Below, piece by piece: positions 9,565-18,502 of a stretch of 64,000 nucleotides of DNA. Source of the DNA: Aquimarina aquimarini (lineage in GTDB: Bacteria > Bacteroidota > Bacteroidia > Flavobacteriales > Flavobacteriaceae). The stretch is from NCBI RefSeq assembly GCF_900299535.1, contig NZ_OMKE01000009.1, positions 62,001 through 126,000 on the forward strand, given 5' to 3'. The first letter of the stretch is position 1, and each line of letters begins with the position of its first letter. The notes beneath the pieces were generated by a model. That model saw nothing but the letters and a program-made list of their open reading frames with translations. It had not been told where the DNA came from and did no database searches. Position numbers and translations under genes: made by a program.

Positions 9565-9829
9565 AATTTACGTATTTAAGCGGGTTAAATTTAACATTTT
9601 TTTTGGTTTTATCCTCAATTACCATAATTATTATATAAAATAATTCTTAATAACACACTAATCTTATTGATTTACAGCAGTTTGCCATTTTACTTCACAT
9701 ACACCCCATCTACATTTCTTATTAAACCTTATGTTAAAAACACTCACATCACTAGGAAACGAAATGAAGTCGTTATTTGTTGTGTCTATCCTTTTTTTTT
9801 AAATATGTGTTTATTAAATCTAGAAGTTA

Positions 9830-11077
9830 TTAATCTACTACAAAATTAAATCCTCCTGAAAATAAGCTTGACGTAAGCCCTGAATTACGCTCATATTGTC
9901 TAAATCTAAAGTCAATACTTTTCAATCCTAATTTCCAGATATGAAATTTCGTAAAAATATCAGTATAACTAATTCCAAAACCATATTGATTGGCATCAAA
10001 ATCAGATAAATCATAATCAGAAGTATAAAATCTTTGTGTAGATTGATGTTGATTAAATGGAGCAAAGTATGTTGCTGCGGTTTGTGTATAAAAACGATAT
10101 GATGGATATATTGTAAATCTATCAGTAATTTTTATAGGAACTTCTATACTAGCTGTATGGGAATTAATTTTCCAATCATCGGTATAATATCTATAGAATG
10201 TGCGTATGGTAAAAATTTCATTAATATAATAATGAAGCCTTCCTCCCATTGCTATTTTAAATCTAGTGTCAGGTAATCTCTCTATATCATCTGCATAGGT
10301 AAATTCTTGAATAACCAAATCTTCTACATCTGCAAATTGCACTCTCTGAAAAGGAGTAGACAATAATCCTTGTTGTTGTATTAAATCTAATGACAATGCT
10401 CCTTGTAATGTTTTTGATAAAATTTGAGAAAACCCAATTCCTAAAGCATATGAATTACGAGAGTCATCTTCAAATGCAACAAACGTTGGTTGATCTCTTA
10501 GTTCTGATGGGTAAATAGGTTTCCATGTATCAAGAAAAGCATTAGCTTTTATACTGATTTCAGTATTCTTTTCATTAAATAATTTAGTGTAACTTCCTCC
10601 AAAACCGAAAGAGAAATAATCATACTCACTTGCTACAGCCATATTGGCTGACCATATTGTATTGCGATCATCACTACTATGGGCATATGCACCAGAAATT
10701 GTAGTAAGAATATCGCTTTTTGAAGCTCCTGATGATGCAACAAAAGGGTTTGCAACTGTAGCGCCATCAAAAGGGTTTACATTACTAGACGAAGCTGATG
10801 AATAGGCAGATATTCCTGCATCTATGCTTAAAACATCATCATCATTTAATGGAATAGAAAGAACAATTGTTGGTGTGATATCTGTAAGCTCTTCTGTTCC
10901 TATTCCTCCTGTTACTGCTGCATTGTCTCCTTCTTGAGTATAGTAACTCATTAAAAAATCTATTTCTGCTGATTCTAGTATTCTTTTTTTATATGTTTTT
11001 GAGGAATCTTCGTCCTCTTCTTGTGCGGCTACTACTGATACAGTTAACAACACTATTATATAGAGAAGTTTTTTCAA
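9830..11077 (-). CDS. DUF3570 family outer-membrane beta-barrel protein
   Basis: 415 aa with a signal peptide (1-18), an acidic linker (EEDEDSS) and then about 16 amphipathic beta strands rich in Tyr, Phe and Ser, ending in FNFVVD, as in outer-membrane barrels. DUF3570 proteins are commonly encoded beside DUF4266 and ApbE, exactly as here. Residues 104-107 are DGAT and 115-119 are SSGAS in a Ser/Ala-rich loop; DGAT resembles the sites to which ApbE attaches FMN, but whether this one is used is conjecture. Last gene of the four-gene cassette, 64 bases after DUF4266. Confidence 0.8.
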   Translation of the reverse strand: MKKLLYIIVLLTVSVVAAQEEDEDSSKTYKKRILESAEIDFLMSYYTQEGDNAAVTGGIGTEELTDITPTIVLSIPLNDDDVLSIDAGISAYSSASSSNVNPFDGATVANPFVASSGASKSDILTTISGAYAHSSDDRNTIWSANMAVASEYDYFSFGFGGSYTKLFNEKNTEISIKANAFLDTWKPIYPSELRDQPTFVAFEDDSRNSYALGIGFSQILSKTLQGALSLDLIQQQGLLSTPFQRVQFADVEDLVIQEFTYADDIERLPDTRFKIAMGGRLHYYINEIFTIRTFYRYYTDDWKINSHTASIEVPIKITDRFTIYPSYRFYTQTAATYFAPFNQHQSTQRFYTSDYDLSDFDANQYGFGISYTDIFTKFHIWKLGLKSIDFRFRQYERNSGLTSSLFSGGFNFVVD

Positions 11078-11141
11078 AGTTTTTGATTTATTCTTTATCC
11101 AATTCTATAAACTCTTTAATTATCAAGTATACTACATCATT

Positions 11142-11357
11142 TTAATTGCATCCACAACCTCCTCCAGTTTTTCCTCCATTGGCTCCAGCAGCAGCTTCTC
11201 GATATGCCTGGAAATTAGTTTCGAAACGATCTATTTTTTTGAGAACTAACTCCATATCACGATCATTAATTTGTACTTTTTCATATTCTTTTACAGCTAC
11301 ACATGATTGAAATGAAAATAGTAACATTAAAAATACTGGCAATAATTTAATCATCAT
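11142..11357 (-). CDS. DUF4266 small lipoprotein with C-terminal Cys motif
   Basis: 71 aa. The lipoprotein signal LLFSFQSCVAV places the lipidated Cys near residue 19. A charged helical middle (VLKKIDRFETNFQAYREAA) leads to a Gly-rich tail ending GGGCGCN. The small size, lipobox and CGC tail are the hallmarks of DUF4266. The two C-terminal cysteines could bind metal, form a disulfide for the cassette's thioredoxin, or be modified; none of this is shown. It sits 21 bases after ApbE and 64 before DUF3570. Confidence 0.85.
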   Translation of the reverse strand: MMIKLLPVFLMLLFSFQSCVAVKEYEKVQINDRDMELVLKKIDRFETNFQAYREAAAGANGGKTGGGCGCN

Positions 11358-11378
11358 ATTTTATTTTATAAAACGGCA

Positions 11379-12362
11379 CTAGTGATTATCTATCTTAATA
11401 TGATCAGAGGTATGAATGTTTCCTTGATCATCGATAATCACACATTCTACTCCTTTCAATTGGTTTATTCTGTTTACTCCTGTTTCTATACCCATTACAA
11501 AAATCGATGTCGCCAACGCATCTGCCAACTCTGCTTTTTGCGCAAATACAGTTACACTTATAATCCCTGTAGAAGGGTATCCTGTTCTAGGGTCTATAAT
11601 ATGCGAATAGCGTTTGCCATTTATCAATATAAATTTTTCATAATTCCCTGAAGTTACAACTGCTTTATCTATAACTGGTAATATGGCAAATGCTTTATTT
11701 TTATTTAATGGATTGGTAATCGCAACTCTCCATTCATCTCCATTAGGCTGTTTACCCCAGGTACTCATATCCCCAGAAGCATTTATAATCCCAGCCTTAA
11801 CTCCTTTGCCAATTAAAAGCTCTTTGGCTTTATCTGCTGCATACCCTTTACCAATAGCACCAAATCCTATTTTCATTCCTTTATGACTAAGGGATATAGT
11901 TGATTTTTCTTTATCTAATATAATATATTTGTATCCTACTTTGTCTACTGATGCCATAATATCTTCTTCAGGGGGCATCTTATTGACACTACCATCGAAT
12001 TTCCAAATTCTATCCATTGATGCATAGCTTATATCAAAAGCTCCATCTGTTAAATTTGATATCTGTATAGCTCTTGATATCAAATCAAAAAGTTCTTTAT
12101 CTACTTTTACTGAGTGAATCCCTGCATTGGTATTAATTAAGGAGGTTTGAGAATTTTTATCCCACGAAGAAATCAATGCTTCTATTCTTTTAATTTCTGT
12201 AACCGCACTGCTTATATAATCATCTGCTTCATTCTTATTTTCTGCTACTACTGTAATATCAAAACGACTCCCCATTAATTTTAAAGTACGTTTATAAATC
12301 TCTTGTGACAAAGCTATATTACTTATCAATATCCAGATTAAAAATGTATAAAAAAACCTCAA
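11379..12362 (-). CDS. apbE: FAD:protein FMN transferase (ApbE family)
   Basis: 327 aa with an N-terminal export signal. It covalently attaches FMN from FAD to Thr/Ser of target proteins outside the cytoplasm, using Mg2+. Family motifs seen: MGSRFDITV near residue 30, GAIGKGYAAD (about 168-177), GDMSTWG (about 197-203) and HIIDPRTGYPS (about 254-264). Start codon is TTG at 12362, one base after the thioredoxin stop codon, so translation is probably coupled. Its targets may be the neighbouring DUF3570 barrel or a protein elsewhere. Confidence 0.93.
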   Translation of the reverse strand: MRFFYTFLIWILISNIALSQEIYKRTLKLMGSRFDITVVAENKNEADDYISSAVTEIKRIEALISSWDKNSQTSLINTNAGIHSVKVDKELFDLISRAIQISNLTDGAFDISYASMDRIWKFDGSVNKMPPEEDIMASVDKVGYKYIILDKEKSTISLSHKGMKIGFGAIGKGYAADKAKELLIGKGVKAGIINASGDMSTWGKQPNGDEWRVAITNPLNKNKAFAILPVIDKAVVTSGNYEKFILINGKRYSHIIDPRTGYPSTGIISVTVFAQKAELADALATSIFVMGIETGVNRINQLKGVECVIIDDQGNIHTSDHIKIDNH

Positions 12363-12363
12363 A

Positions 12364-12798
12364 TTACTTACTGATTATTGTATGCAACAATTGTATATAT
12401 GAGCTTGGTGACCTTTTTTTATATCCTACCTCTCCAAGCTTCTTTCCTTCTTTGTCTAAAACAACAATTAATGGAAAACCGCCGCTTCTATTATATTTTT
12501 CTGCTAAGTCTTTATTTTGTTTTTGCAAAGGTTCTGGTAGTTGATTTTTTTTCTTTCTAGGAAAATCAGCTTTTAATAAAATATAATATTGGTTTGCATA
12601 TTCTAGAAATTCTTGGGTTTCCAGAATTTGTTTTTCTAATTTAATACATGGAGCACACCAATCAGAACCTGAAAACAATAGCATAATATTTTTTTCACAC
12701 TCTTTTGCGCCTTCTTTAGCTTCTGCAAAGTCTGTTAACCATTCTTGTGCTTGAACTATATTGACAGCCAGAAGTAGTATTAAAACTATATTTTTCAT
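12364..12798 (-). CDS. Secreted thioredoxin-fold protein
   Basis: 144 aa with a signal peptide (1-17). The active site WCAPC (about residues 46-50, in GSDWCAPCIKLE) lies in a thioredoxin_7-type fold with a cis-Pro segment (GGFPLIVVLD). It should reduce or exchange disulfides in the periplasm. First gene of the cassette that continues into ApbE (one base gap), DUF4266 and DUF3570. The DUF4266 tail CGC is an obvious candidate substrate, by inference only. An intrinsic terminator lies about 60 bases upstream, so the cassette has its own transcription start. Confidence 0.85.
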   Translation of the reverse strand: MKNIVLILLLAVNIVQAQEWLTDFAEAKEGAKECEKNIMLLFSGSDWCAPCIKLEKQILETQEFLEYANQYYILLKADFPRKKKNQLPEPLQKQNKDLAEKYNRSGGFPLIVVLDKEGKKLGEVGYKKRSPSSYIQLLHTIISK

Positions 12799-12855
12799 CT
12801 ATTGAATATGATTAAGTTTTATAGCAATGAGGGTAAATTACATAATATTCATCAA

Positions 12856-12895
12856 AAAAAAGCAACTATAGTTAATTAACTATAGTTGCTTTTTT
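12856..12895 (-). terminator. Intrinsic terminator between the Cys-rich ORF and the thioredoxin gene
   Basis: Perfect 40-base palindrome: AAAAAAGCAACTATAGTTAA and its complement. On the minus strand the 3' arm is followed by a T tract of seven, so it should end transcripts coming from the Cys-rich ORF side. Confidence 0.85.
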
Positions 12896-12949
12896 ATAGA
12901 GTAGAAATCAATTTTTAAAATTGATTATTATATTTTTATAGTAATACTA

Positions 12950-13093
12950 CTAAAGCTTAGGACATTTTTTACAATTAGTTTTTCCTTTCTTTTTATACTT
13001 CTTACAACATTTTTTCTTTTTTCCTCCACAAACTACTTCACAATTCAAAGCAGGACAAGGAGTATATAACGAAGGGGTAACTAAACTTTGCAC
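12950..13093 (-). CDS. Possible Cys/Lys-rich small protein (47 aa)
   Basis: A GTG-initiated frame on the minus strand encodes a peptide with seven Cys and many Lys: TPCPALNCEVVCGGKKKK, then CCKKYKKKGKTNCKKCPKL at the end. The segment is bounded by a TAnnTTTG promoter (13126-13133) about 30 bases upstream and a strong terminator (12856-12895) downstream, so it is a separate transcription unit. No upstream ATG exists in this frame. The Cys spacing suggests a metal-binding or disulfide-rich peptide. It could instead be a small RNA. It lies between ferritin and the redox cassette. Confidence 0.42.
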   Translation of the reverse strand: MQSLVTPSLYTPCPALNCEVVCGGKKKKCCKKYKKKGKTNCKKCPKL

Positions 13094-13125
13094 TATTTCA
13101 ATTCTTATTAAATCTAAATAAGGTA

Positions 13126-13133
13126 CAAAAATA
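13126..13133 (-). promoter_or_regulatory. Predicted -7 element before the Cys-rich ORF
   Basis: Minus-strand TATTTTTG, an exact TAnnTTTG match, 32 bases before the GTG start at 13093. A TTTG lies 15 bases further upstream, shorter than the usual 19. Confidence 0.45.
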
Positions 13134-13139
13134 TAAAAA

Positions 13140-13164
13140 AAAGATTCTCAAAAAAAAAATCTTT
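13140..13164 (-). terminator. Weak terminator after ferritin
   Basis: Seven-base stem AAAGATT/AATCTTT with an A/T loop, followed on the minus strand by T8, 28 bases after the ferritin stop codon. The stem is weak. Confidence 0.4.
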
Positions 13165-13191
13165 AGTTTATCTACGTTAACTTATTAACAA

Positions 13192-13698
13192 TCACTTAGG
13201 CCCCTCTGCTGCTACTTGAAATGTATTAATGTCTCTATCAAATAAATAATGCCCAGATTTATCGTCTCCTATTATTTTGAGTTTGTCTAATAAAGTACGA
13301 GCTACAGCTTCTTCTTCTAACTGTTCTGCTACATACCATTGCATAAAATTATGTACATTATAATCCTTATGATTCAGGCATTCAAATATTATATTATTAA
13401 TTTTTTCTGTAACAAACTCTTCACTCTCTAAAAATATTTCAAAAAGCTCCATCAATGACTTAAAATCATCTCTTGGTTTATCGATTGCAGGAATCACTGC
13501 CGTACCACTTCTCTCATTAATAAACTTAACGAGTTTGGTCATATGCACTCGCTCTTCTTCTGATTGTGTGTAAAAAAAATCTGCAATACCATTAAATCCT
13601 CTAGTATCAGCCCAACACGCCATTGAGAGGTATTGTGCAGAGGCTTTTGCCTCATATTTTATCTGATCATTTAACAGTTTTTCTATTTCTGATATCAT
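13192..13698 (-). CDS. Ferritin (FtnA-type, non-haem)
   Basis: 168 aa, a normal bacterial ferritin length. It oxidises Fe(II) and stores it as a mineral inside a 24-subunit cytoplasmic shell. Ferroxidase ligands are visible: E16 (KYEAK) and E49-x2-H52 (EEERVHM), with a further acidic pair in the third and fourth helices (LEEEAVARTLL). There is no Met-haem signature of bacterioferritin. Single gene; the iron-uptake cluster begins about 1 kb upstream on the same strand. Confidence 0.95.
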   Translation of the reverse strand: MISEIEKLLNDQIKYEAKASAQYLSMACWADTRGFNGIADFFYTQSEEERVHMTKLVKFINERSGTAVIPAIDKPRDDFKSLMELFEIFLESEEFVTEKINNIIFECLNHKDYNVHNFMQWYVAEQLEEEAVARTLLDKLKIIGDDKSGHYLFDRDINTFQVAAEGPK

Positions 13699-14082
13699 GT
13701 GTAATACTATTTTAAAAACGAACCTCTAATGTACACAATTTATTGCGTTTTTAAGAGTCGTAATGTATCTTTTACCCTTTGATTTTTCATTAATCATCAC
13801 GCAATCCATTTGCTTACAAATATGACTAGTCAAACTCAAGTAGTTTTATTCTAATTAACATCAAGTTACATCATTTTCTTTATGAACTCATCTCACAAGT
13901 TCAGCAAAAACGGACGTTACACTGCATTTCTTAGTTTAACCGTAGCAGTACTATATTCAAATTAAGAAAATCCCCCTTTATTATTATACTTTCAAGCTTT
14001 ATAACAAAGTTCTAATGTATAAATCGGGTTTAATTTTCGAAGTAAAATTCGTAGTATTAAAATCTCAATTAGTGAGTAAAAA
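13699..14082. other. Intergenic region without a supported gene
   Basis: 384 bases upstream of ferritin. Only short chance frames are present on both strands. I see no strong hairpin or consensus promoter; the ferritin promoter must lie here but cannot be placed. Confidence 0.4.
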
Positions 14083-14601
14083 TTATGCGGCTTTCTCAAA
14101 AGCTATATAATTTATCAACTTACCTCGTTTATTACATACAGGAAACCCTTTTATTTTACACATATAGGTTGTGTTATCTTTTCTATAATTAAGTAACGAT
14201 ACTTCAAAAGGAATTTTGCTATCTACAGCGGCTCTAACTATTTTTGAAGTTTTACCACAGGTTTCTTTTCCTTGAAACATTTTTGGTGATTTCCCTATCA
14301 CCTCATCAGGCATATAACCATTAAGTTGCTGGATATTATGAGAAGCATACACAATTTTAAGAGTAGGATTGGTAATGATTACAACAGATTGTTTTTCTAA
14401 AAATTCATTATAATAATCTCTAGTAAATCCCCAGTTTTCTGTAATCTTTTTAAGTGCAATCAAATCTTCTCTGAAACTCTCTAATACAACGTGTTGTTCA
14501 CTATAGAATTCCCAAGATATAATTGGTAATGTATGGTCAGACATTTTTTTACAATCTGCTGCCATCATTGTATCATAACAAAATAAATCATCCATAATCA
14601 T
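14083..14601 (-). CDS. Stand-alone PAS-domain protein (172 aa)
   Basis: Residues 1-60 have no recognised domain. A PAS domain fills about 65-170: VVIITNPTLKIVYASHNIQQ, then GKSPKMFQGKETC, then YMCKIKGFPVCNKRGKLINYIAFE. The FQG segment is PAS-like, but I do not see the NCRFLQ motif of LOV photoreceptors. There is no output domain, so it may act through a partner. The N-terminal half contains three Cys before residue 20 (C8, C17), which is of unknown meaning. Single gene, 82 bases from the TonB receptor on the same strand. Confidence 0.75.
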   Translation of the reverse strand: MIMDDLFCYDTMMAADCKKMSDHTLPIISWEFYSEQHVVLESFREDLIALKKITENWGFTRDYYNEFLEKQSVVIITNPTLKIVYASHNIQQLNGYMPDEVIGKSPKMFQGKETCGKTSKIVRAAVDSKIPFEVSLLNYRKDNTTYMCKIKGFPVCNKRGKLINYIAFEKAA

Positions 14602-14683
14602 TTATTTTTATTTTTATTTTTTTAAAAATATACAATTACAGTATCTATTTTAATTGAACAAAAGTTAATTATTAAATAAAAAA

Positions 14684-17152
14684 TTACCACTTAAACTGTA
14701 ATGTAGTATACCAAGTTGTAGGATCAGAGGGTATAATCCCAGGGCCTGGATACCCTGTAGCTCTTTGGGTAAAATACTTTTCATTCAATACATTATTGAT
14801 CCCTGTTTCTAATTTAAACATTTTGTATGTATACGATAAAGAAAGATCTACTATTGAGTACTGAGGGATTTTTCCTAAGGTTCCCTCTTCTTTACTCCCA
14901 AAACCTGCTCTATCTGCATTGGTCACTTCTGTAAATTGCTCAGATAAATGAGTGTATTGAATACTTCCTAAAAAGTTCTTATACCCAAAACCAATTCCTG
15001 TTTTTAAATTAATCAATGGAATAAATTCTACCTTATTTCCTTCTATCTGTTCTTCTGATTTTGTGTACTCAGAATCAGTTACAGCAAGATTTACAAAAGC
15101 ATTGAACACATAATTAGAGTTTTCTGGCAAAAATGAATTTGCAATATTCCAATTGGTATAACTTTCTATTCCATAAATAAATGCGTCTCCGATATTACCA
15201 CGTACTCGTTGCGCTCTATCATTAAACACCTCTCCTATTCTATCATCATACCATAATCCAAATACGCTGGCATCAAAAGTAAGCACATTGCTTATCTTTC
15301 CTCTAACTCCCATATCTGCAGTAAACCCTTCTTCATCACCTATATTTGGTCTAATCACAAAGGTTGGATTCACTATTCGTATATCACTAAAGGTTACTGA
15401 TCTATAGTTTTGTGAAACATTTACATATGCTTCAAAATTATCATTTACCTTGTAGCTAGAACCTAATCCTAGTAGAACAAAGGATCGCTCTAAAGTTCTA
15501 TTATCAGTTTCGGTTGTATTATTTATAGGGTTACCCGCATTATCAAAGGCCACATTATTATAAGTTCCTTCTGTCTCTGTTTTGATATATTCATATCGTA
15601 TTCCTGGAGTGATCGAAAACTTATCTGTAATCGTAAAAATATTCTCTCCAAATAATGCAATATTCAGATTCGGAAAATCAAAACTAGATTGATTAGGATA
15701 TCCTGCAACAGTGCTATTTCTAAAACTAAAATCTGCATCAGACCCAAAACTTCCAGGCCCTTGCCTAGCATCATTATTTGCTTGATAATACTTTGACCCT
15801 ATCAAAAAGACAGATTCTTTACCTAATATATTATAACGACTTAGCAATCTTGCTTCTGCTCCCCAGTTCTGAAAATTCCCTACAATAAGATCTCTAGGAT
15901 TCACAAAATTACCAGAAGGATCTACTTCGTCAACTTCTGTAATAGCATTAGAATTAAGATTTGTTTGTATTCCTCTAAAACCTAAGGCTCTCCTTGATGC
16001 ATCCAAGCCAAAGAAATTAATACTAAAGTCTGTCTTATCAGAAAACTCATGTTCCAATTTTAAAGAAAACAATTTCCAGTCTACTTCAAACCAATTTCTT
16101 GTCCTATTACTATAATCAGGTTCAAGATCAAACTGAGTATCTGTTAGACCACCAGGTTGTTGAGCTAAATAATCTAAATAGGTAAACTCTCCTATAAGTT
16201 TTGTCTTATCAGAAATTTGGTATCCTAAATGCGCATAGACATTCTTTGATTCAAACTCAGAGTTTGGCCTAAAACCATCTCCTCTTTTATAATTAAAATA
16301 TGTGTAATAACTAATTTTTCCTACTGTACCACTTAAACTATTAAAACTGGTAAATAAATTAAATGACCCCAAAGATTGACGAGATACGAGTTCTATTTTT
16401 TTAGTTGGATTGGGTTGCTTCATTTTGAAATTGATCAATCCTCCAAATTGAGTCCCGTATTGTAATGAGGCTGCTCCACGAACCACTTGTATTTCGCTCA
16501 ATGCTTCTGCAGGTGGTGTATAATAACTCTCTGGGTAACCCAAAACATCTGCACTCATATCATACCCATTTTGACGTGTATTAAAATTTGCAGTTCTATT
16601 AGGATCAAGCCCTCTACCACCAATATTAAGTTGTAACCCTCCTGCACTGTTTTCATAAATATTCAACCCTGCAACCTGAGCATAGATCTGTCTAGCATTA
16701 TTTGATGCCATATTACCCAAAGCATTATCTAGTAAAACCACTTCACTTTTTTTACCTGCAAATATTGCTGTTCCTTCTACTGGTTTTAATCGTCGTAATC
16801 CTGATATACGTTCTCTCCTTTGAGTGATCAAAACCTCAGAAAGTTCTTCCCCGATAGGTTTTAATACAAAATCAAAATGAGTATCAGTATTTATTTTTAT
16901 TTGTTTTTCAAGAATATCATAATCATAGCTAAACACAGTAATTACGTATACTCCGTTTTTGATATCTACAAATTCAAAACTACCACTCTTCTCTGTGATA
17001 ACATGTTCTCCTGTATTTTGGTTATACACCTCGGCATTTGCAATAGGTTGGTTATTTTGATCAGTTACTGTTCCTGTTAATTTGTGCTGACCTGTAACCC
17101 AACTTGCTACAAATAGTGCTAATAATAGTATACTATAATCCTTTAATTTCAT
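14684..17152 (-). CDS. TonB-dependent outer-membrane receptor (iron-type)
   Basis: 822 aa. Signal peptide (1-21), then a carboxypeptidase-regulatory-like beta sandwich (about 24-105), a possible TonB box (EVLITQRRE near 109), a plug domain (about 120-240, including VRGAASLQYGTQFGGLINF) and a 22-strand barrel ending TTLQFKW. It resembles FecA-like receptors. It is the last gene of a cluster with DUF4856, imelysin and HTTM genes, an arrangement seen in Bacteroidota iron acquisition loci. Its start overlaps the HTTM stop by 20 bases. The substrate (siderophore, haem or other) is not evident. Confidence 0.92.
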   Translation of the reverse strand: MKLKDYSILLLALFVASWVTGQHKLTGTVTDQNNQPIANAEVYNQNTGEHVITEKSGSFEFVDIKNGVYVITVFSYDYDILEKQIKINTDTHFDFVLKPIGEELSEVLITQRRERISGLRRLKPVEGTAIFAGKKSEVVLLDNALGNMASNNARQIYAQVAGLNIYENSAGGLQLNIGGRGLDPNRTANFNTRQNGYDMSADVLGYPESYYTPPAEALSEIQVVRGAASLQYGTQFGGLINFKMKQPNPTKKIELVSRQSLGSFNLFTSFNSLSGTVGKISYYTYFNYKRGDGFRPNSEFESKNVYAHLGYQISDKTKLIGEFTYLDYLAQQPGGLTDTQFDLEPDYSNRTRNWFEVDWKLFSLKLEHEFSDKTDFSINFFGLDASRRALGFRGIQTNLNSNAITEVDEVDPSGNFVNPRDLIVGNFQNWGAEARLLSRYNILGKESVFLIGSKYYQANNDARQGPGSFGSDADFSFRNSTVAGYPNQSSFDFPNLNIALFGENIFTITDKFSITPGIRYEYIKTETEGTYNNVAFDNAGNPINNTTETDNRTLERSFVLLGLGSSYKVNDNFEAYVNVSQNYRSVTFSDIRIVNPTFVIRPNIGDEEGFTADMGVRGKISNVLTFDASVFGLWYDDRIGEVFNDRAQRVRGNIGDAFIYGIESYTNWNIANSFLPENSNYVFNAFVNLAVTDSEYTKSEEQIEGNKVEFIPLINLKTGIGFGYKNFLGSIQYTHLSEQFTEVTNADRAGFGSKEEGTLGKIPQYSIVDLSLSYTYKMFKLETGINNVLNEKYFTQRATGYPGPGIIPSDPTTWYTTLQFKW

Positions 17153-18494
17153 CTTTAAATGGAGTAATCCACGTTTTATGTTTGAATGATTCTTTTTCTT
17201 TTACCAGATCTATACTGGGGTCTATATATTGATCACTCAATCTACCATTGAGTGTAACATAACTTTCTACAAAAACCTGTATATTTTTATGTCCTTGTTT
17301 TTTAAAATGTTGTTTTAAATAATGTGCATACTGCAAAATAAAATCTGGTTGTGTTGCCATTTGCTTTTGTTGAAAAGCTGTCAAAAAATCATCATTATCT
17401 ATATAAAACCTACTACCAGATACACTATCTATAATCTTAAAATTTGCATACCCTGCTTTTTCTATCAACATAACCCTCCAAGAGAAACGAAACCCTTCTT
17501 CGGTCCAAAATAATTCTCCAGGATACAGTAAATAACGAAACGGCAAAAGTAATTGAATTACAAAAAACAGAGATACCAAAGAGATCAGTATTTTTTTCTG
17601 TATGCTACTATATGAGAAGACCTGATTTGTATCAAAATGATTTTTACTTATTTTAAAAATCTTAGATATGCCCGCTAATACTCTATGATGAAAATTATCA
17701 CTAAAGAAAAGTAATGTGCTTACAATCATTATATAGGGGAACATACCTATAGGAAAAAGTATTCTAGTAAGTATATGGAATACAACAACTAATATAAAGG
17801 CAATACCTCTTGTCTTTCTATACAATAATAAAAAAGGGATGGTTAAATCATATATTGCTCCTGTATAACTAAATAGATAATGTACCCATTCATGATGCAT
17901 TATATCCCCTATAATTGGAATATCATACTTTGAAGGTAACCAAATTTTGAGCGGCATTGCTTTTACCAACCAGTCTGAATTAAGCTTTGCCAATCCTGCA
18001 TAAAAGTATACTATTCCTAAAAGTAATTTGACTACATCTATAGTCCATTTAGGAATATACTGATATGATACACCTTTTCTCCATGCATCTATAGAATAGT
18101 AGGCATTCGCTGGTAAAAAGATCATCAAAAAACTCATTAAACTTATAAAATAATAATGATTAAGATAGGTCGTCTTATCCATTAATTCTATATAAGTAAA
18201 ACTGAGAAAAAAAATAAGTATAGCTATTCTATATTTATATCCAAGCGCTACAAAAATCGCAGATATACCACAAACAGCAAAAATCACATATGTATATACT
18301 CCTAATGGTTTTACCCACTCAAAACCATAATATGTAAAAAAAAACTTAGGTTGTATATAGAGCTTATCAATCCACCCGTAACTCCAGAAACGAATGATGC
18401 TCATGCTCATCATGATTCCAAAAAAAATACGAAAGACTGCAAGTGGTGCAGCCTCCGTATTTTTTTCAAAATATTTTGTAGACATCAAATTCAT
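17133..18494 (-). CDS. HTTM-domain membrane protein
   Basis: 453 aa with about eight to nine hydrophobic helices in the first two thirds and a soluble C-terminal part. The HTTM domain (horizontally transferred transmembrane, vitamin K-dependent gamma-carboxylase-like) is indicated by the N-terminal layout APLAVFRIFFGIMMSMSIIR and the internal FYAGLAKLNSDWL motif (about 165-177). Bacterial members have no established activity. It is the middle gene of the receptor cluster, 8 bases after imelysin and overlapping the TonB receptor start by 20 bases, so translation is likely coupled. Confidence 0.85.
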   Translation of the reverse strand: MNLMSTKYFEKNTEAAPLAVFRIFFGIMMSMSIIRFWSYGWIDKLYIQPKFFFTYYGFEWVKPLGVYTYVIFAVCGISAIFVALGYKYRIAILIFFLSFTYIELMDKTTYLNHYYFISLMSFLMIFLPANAYYSIDAWRKGVSYQYIPKWTIDVVKLLLGIVYFYAGLAKLNSDWLVKAMPLKIWLPSKYDIPIIGDIMHHEWVHYLFSYTGAIYDLTIPFLLLYRKTRGIAFILVVVFHILTRILFPIGMFPYIMIVSTLLFFSDNFHHRVLAGISKIFKISKNHFDTNQVFSYSSIQKKILISLVSLFFVIQLLLPFRYLLYPGELFWTEEGFRFSWRVMLIEKAGYANFKIIDSVSGSRFYIDNDDFLTAFQQKQMATQPDFILQYAHYLKQHFKKQGHKNIQVFVESYVTLNGRLSDQYIDPSIDLVKEKESFKHKTWITPFKDEIKGL

Positions 18495-18502
18495 AGGCCT
18501 TA

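Noticed and set aside
9667..9849. 60-codon plus-strand frame in the spacer before DUF3570
   Set aside because: TTG start, no ribosome-binding or promoter signal, random-looking composition, and it overlaps the 3' end of DUF3570.
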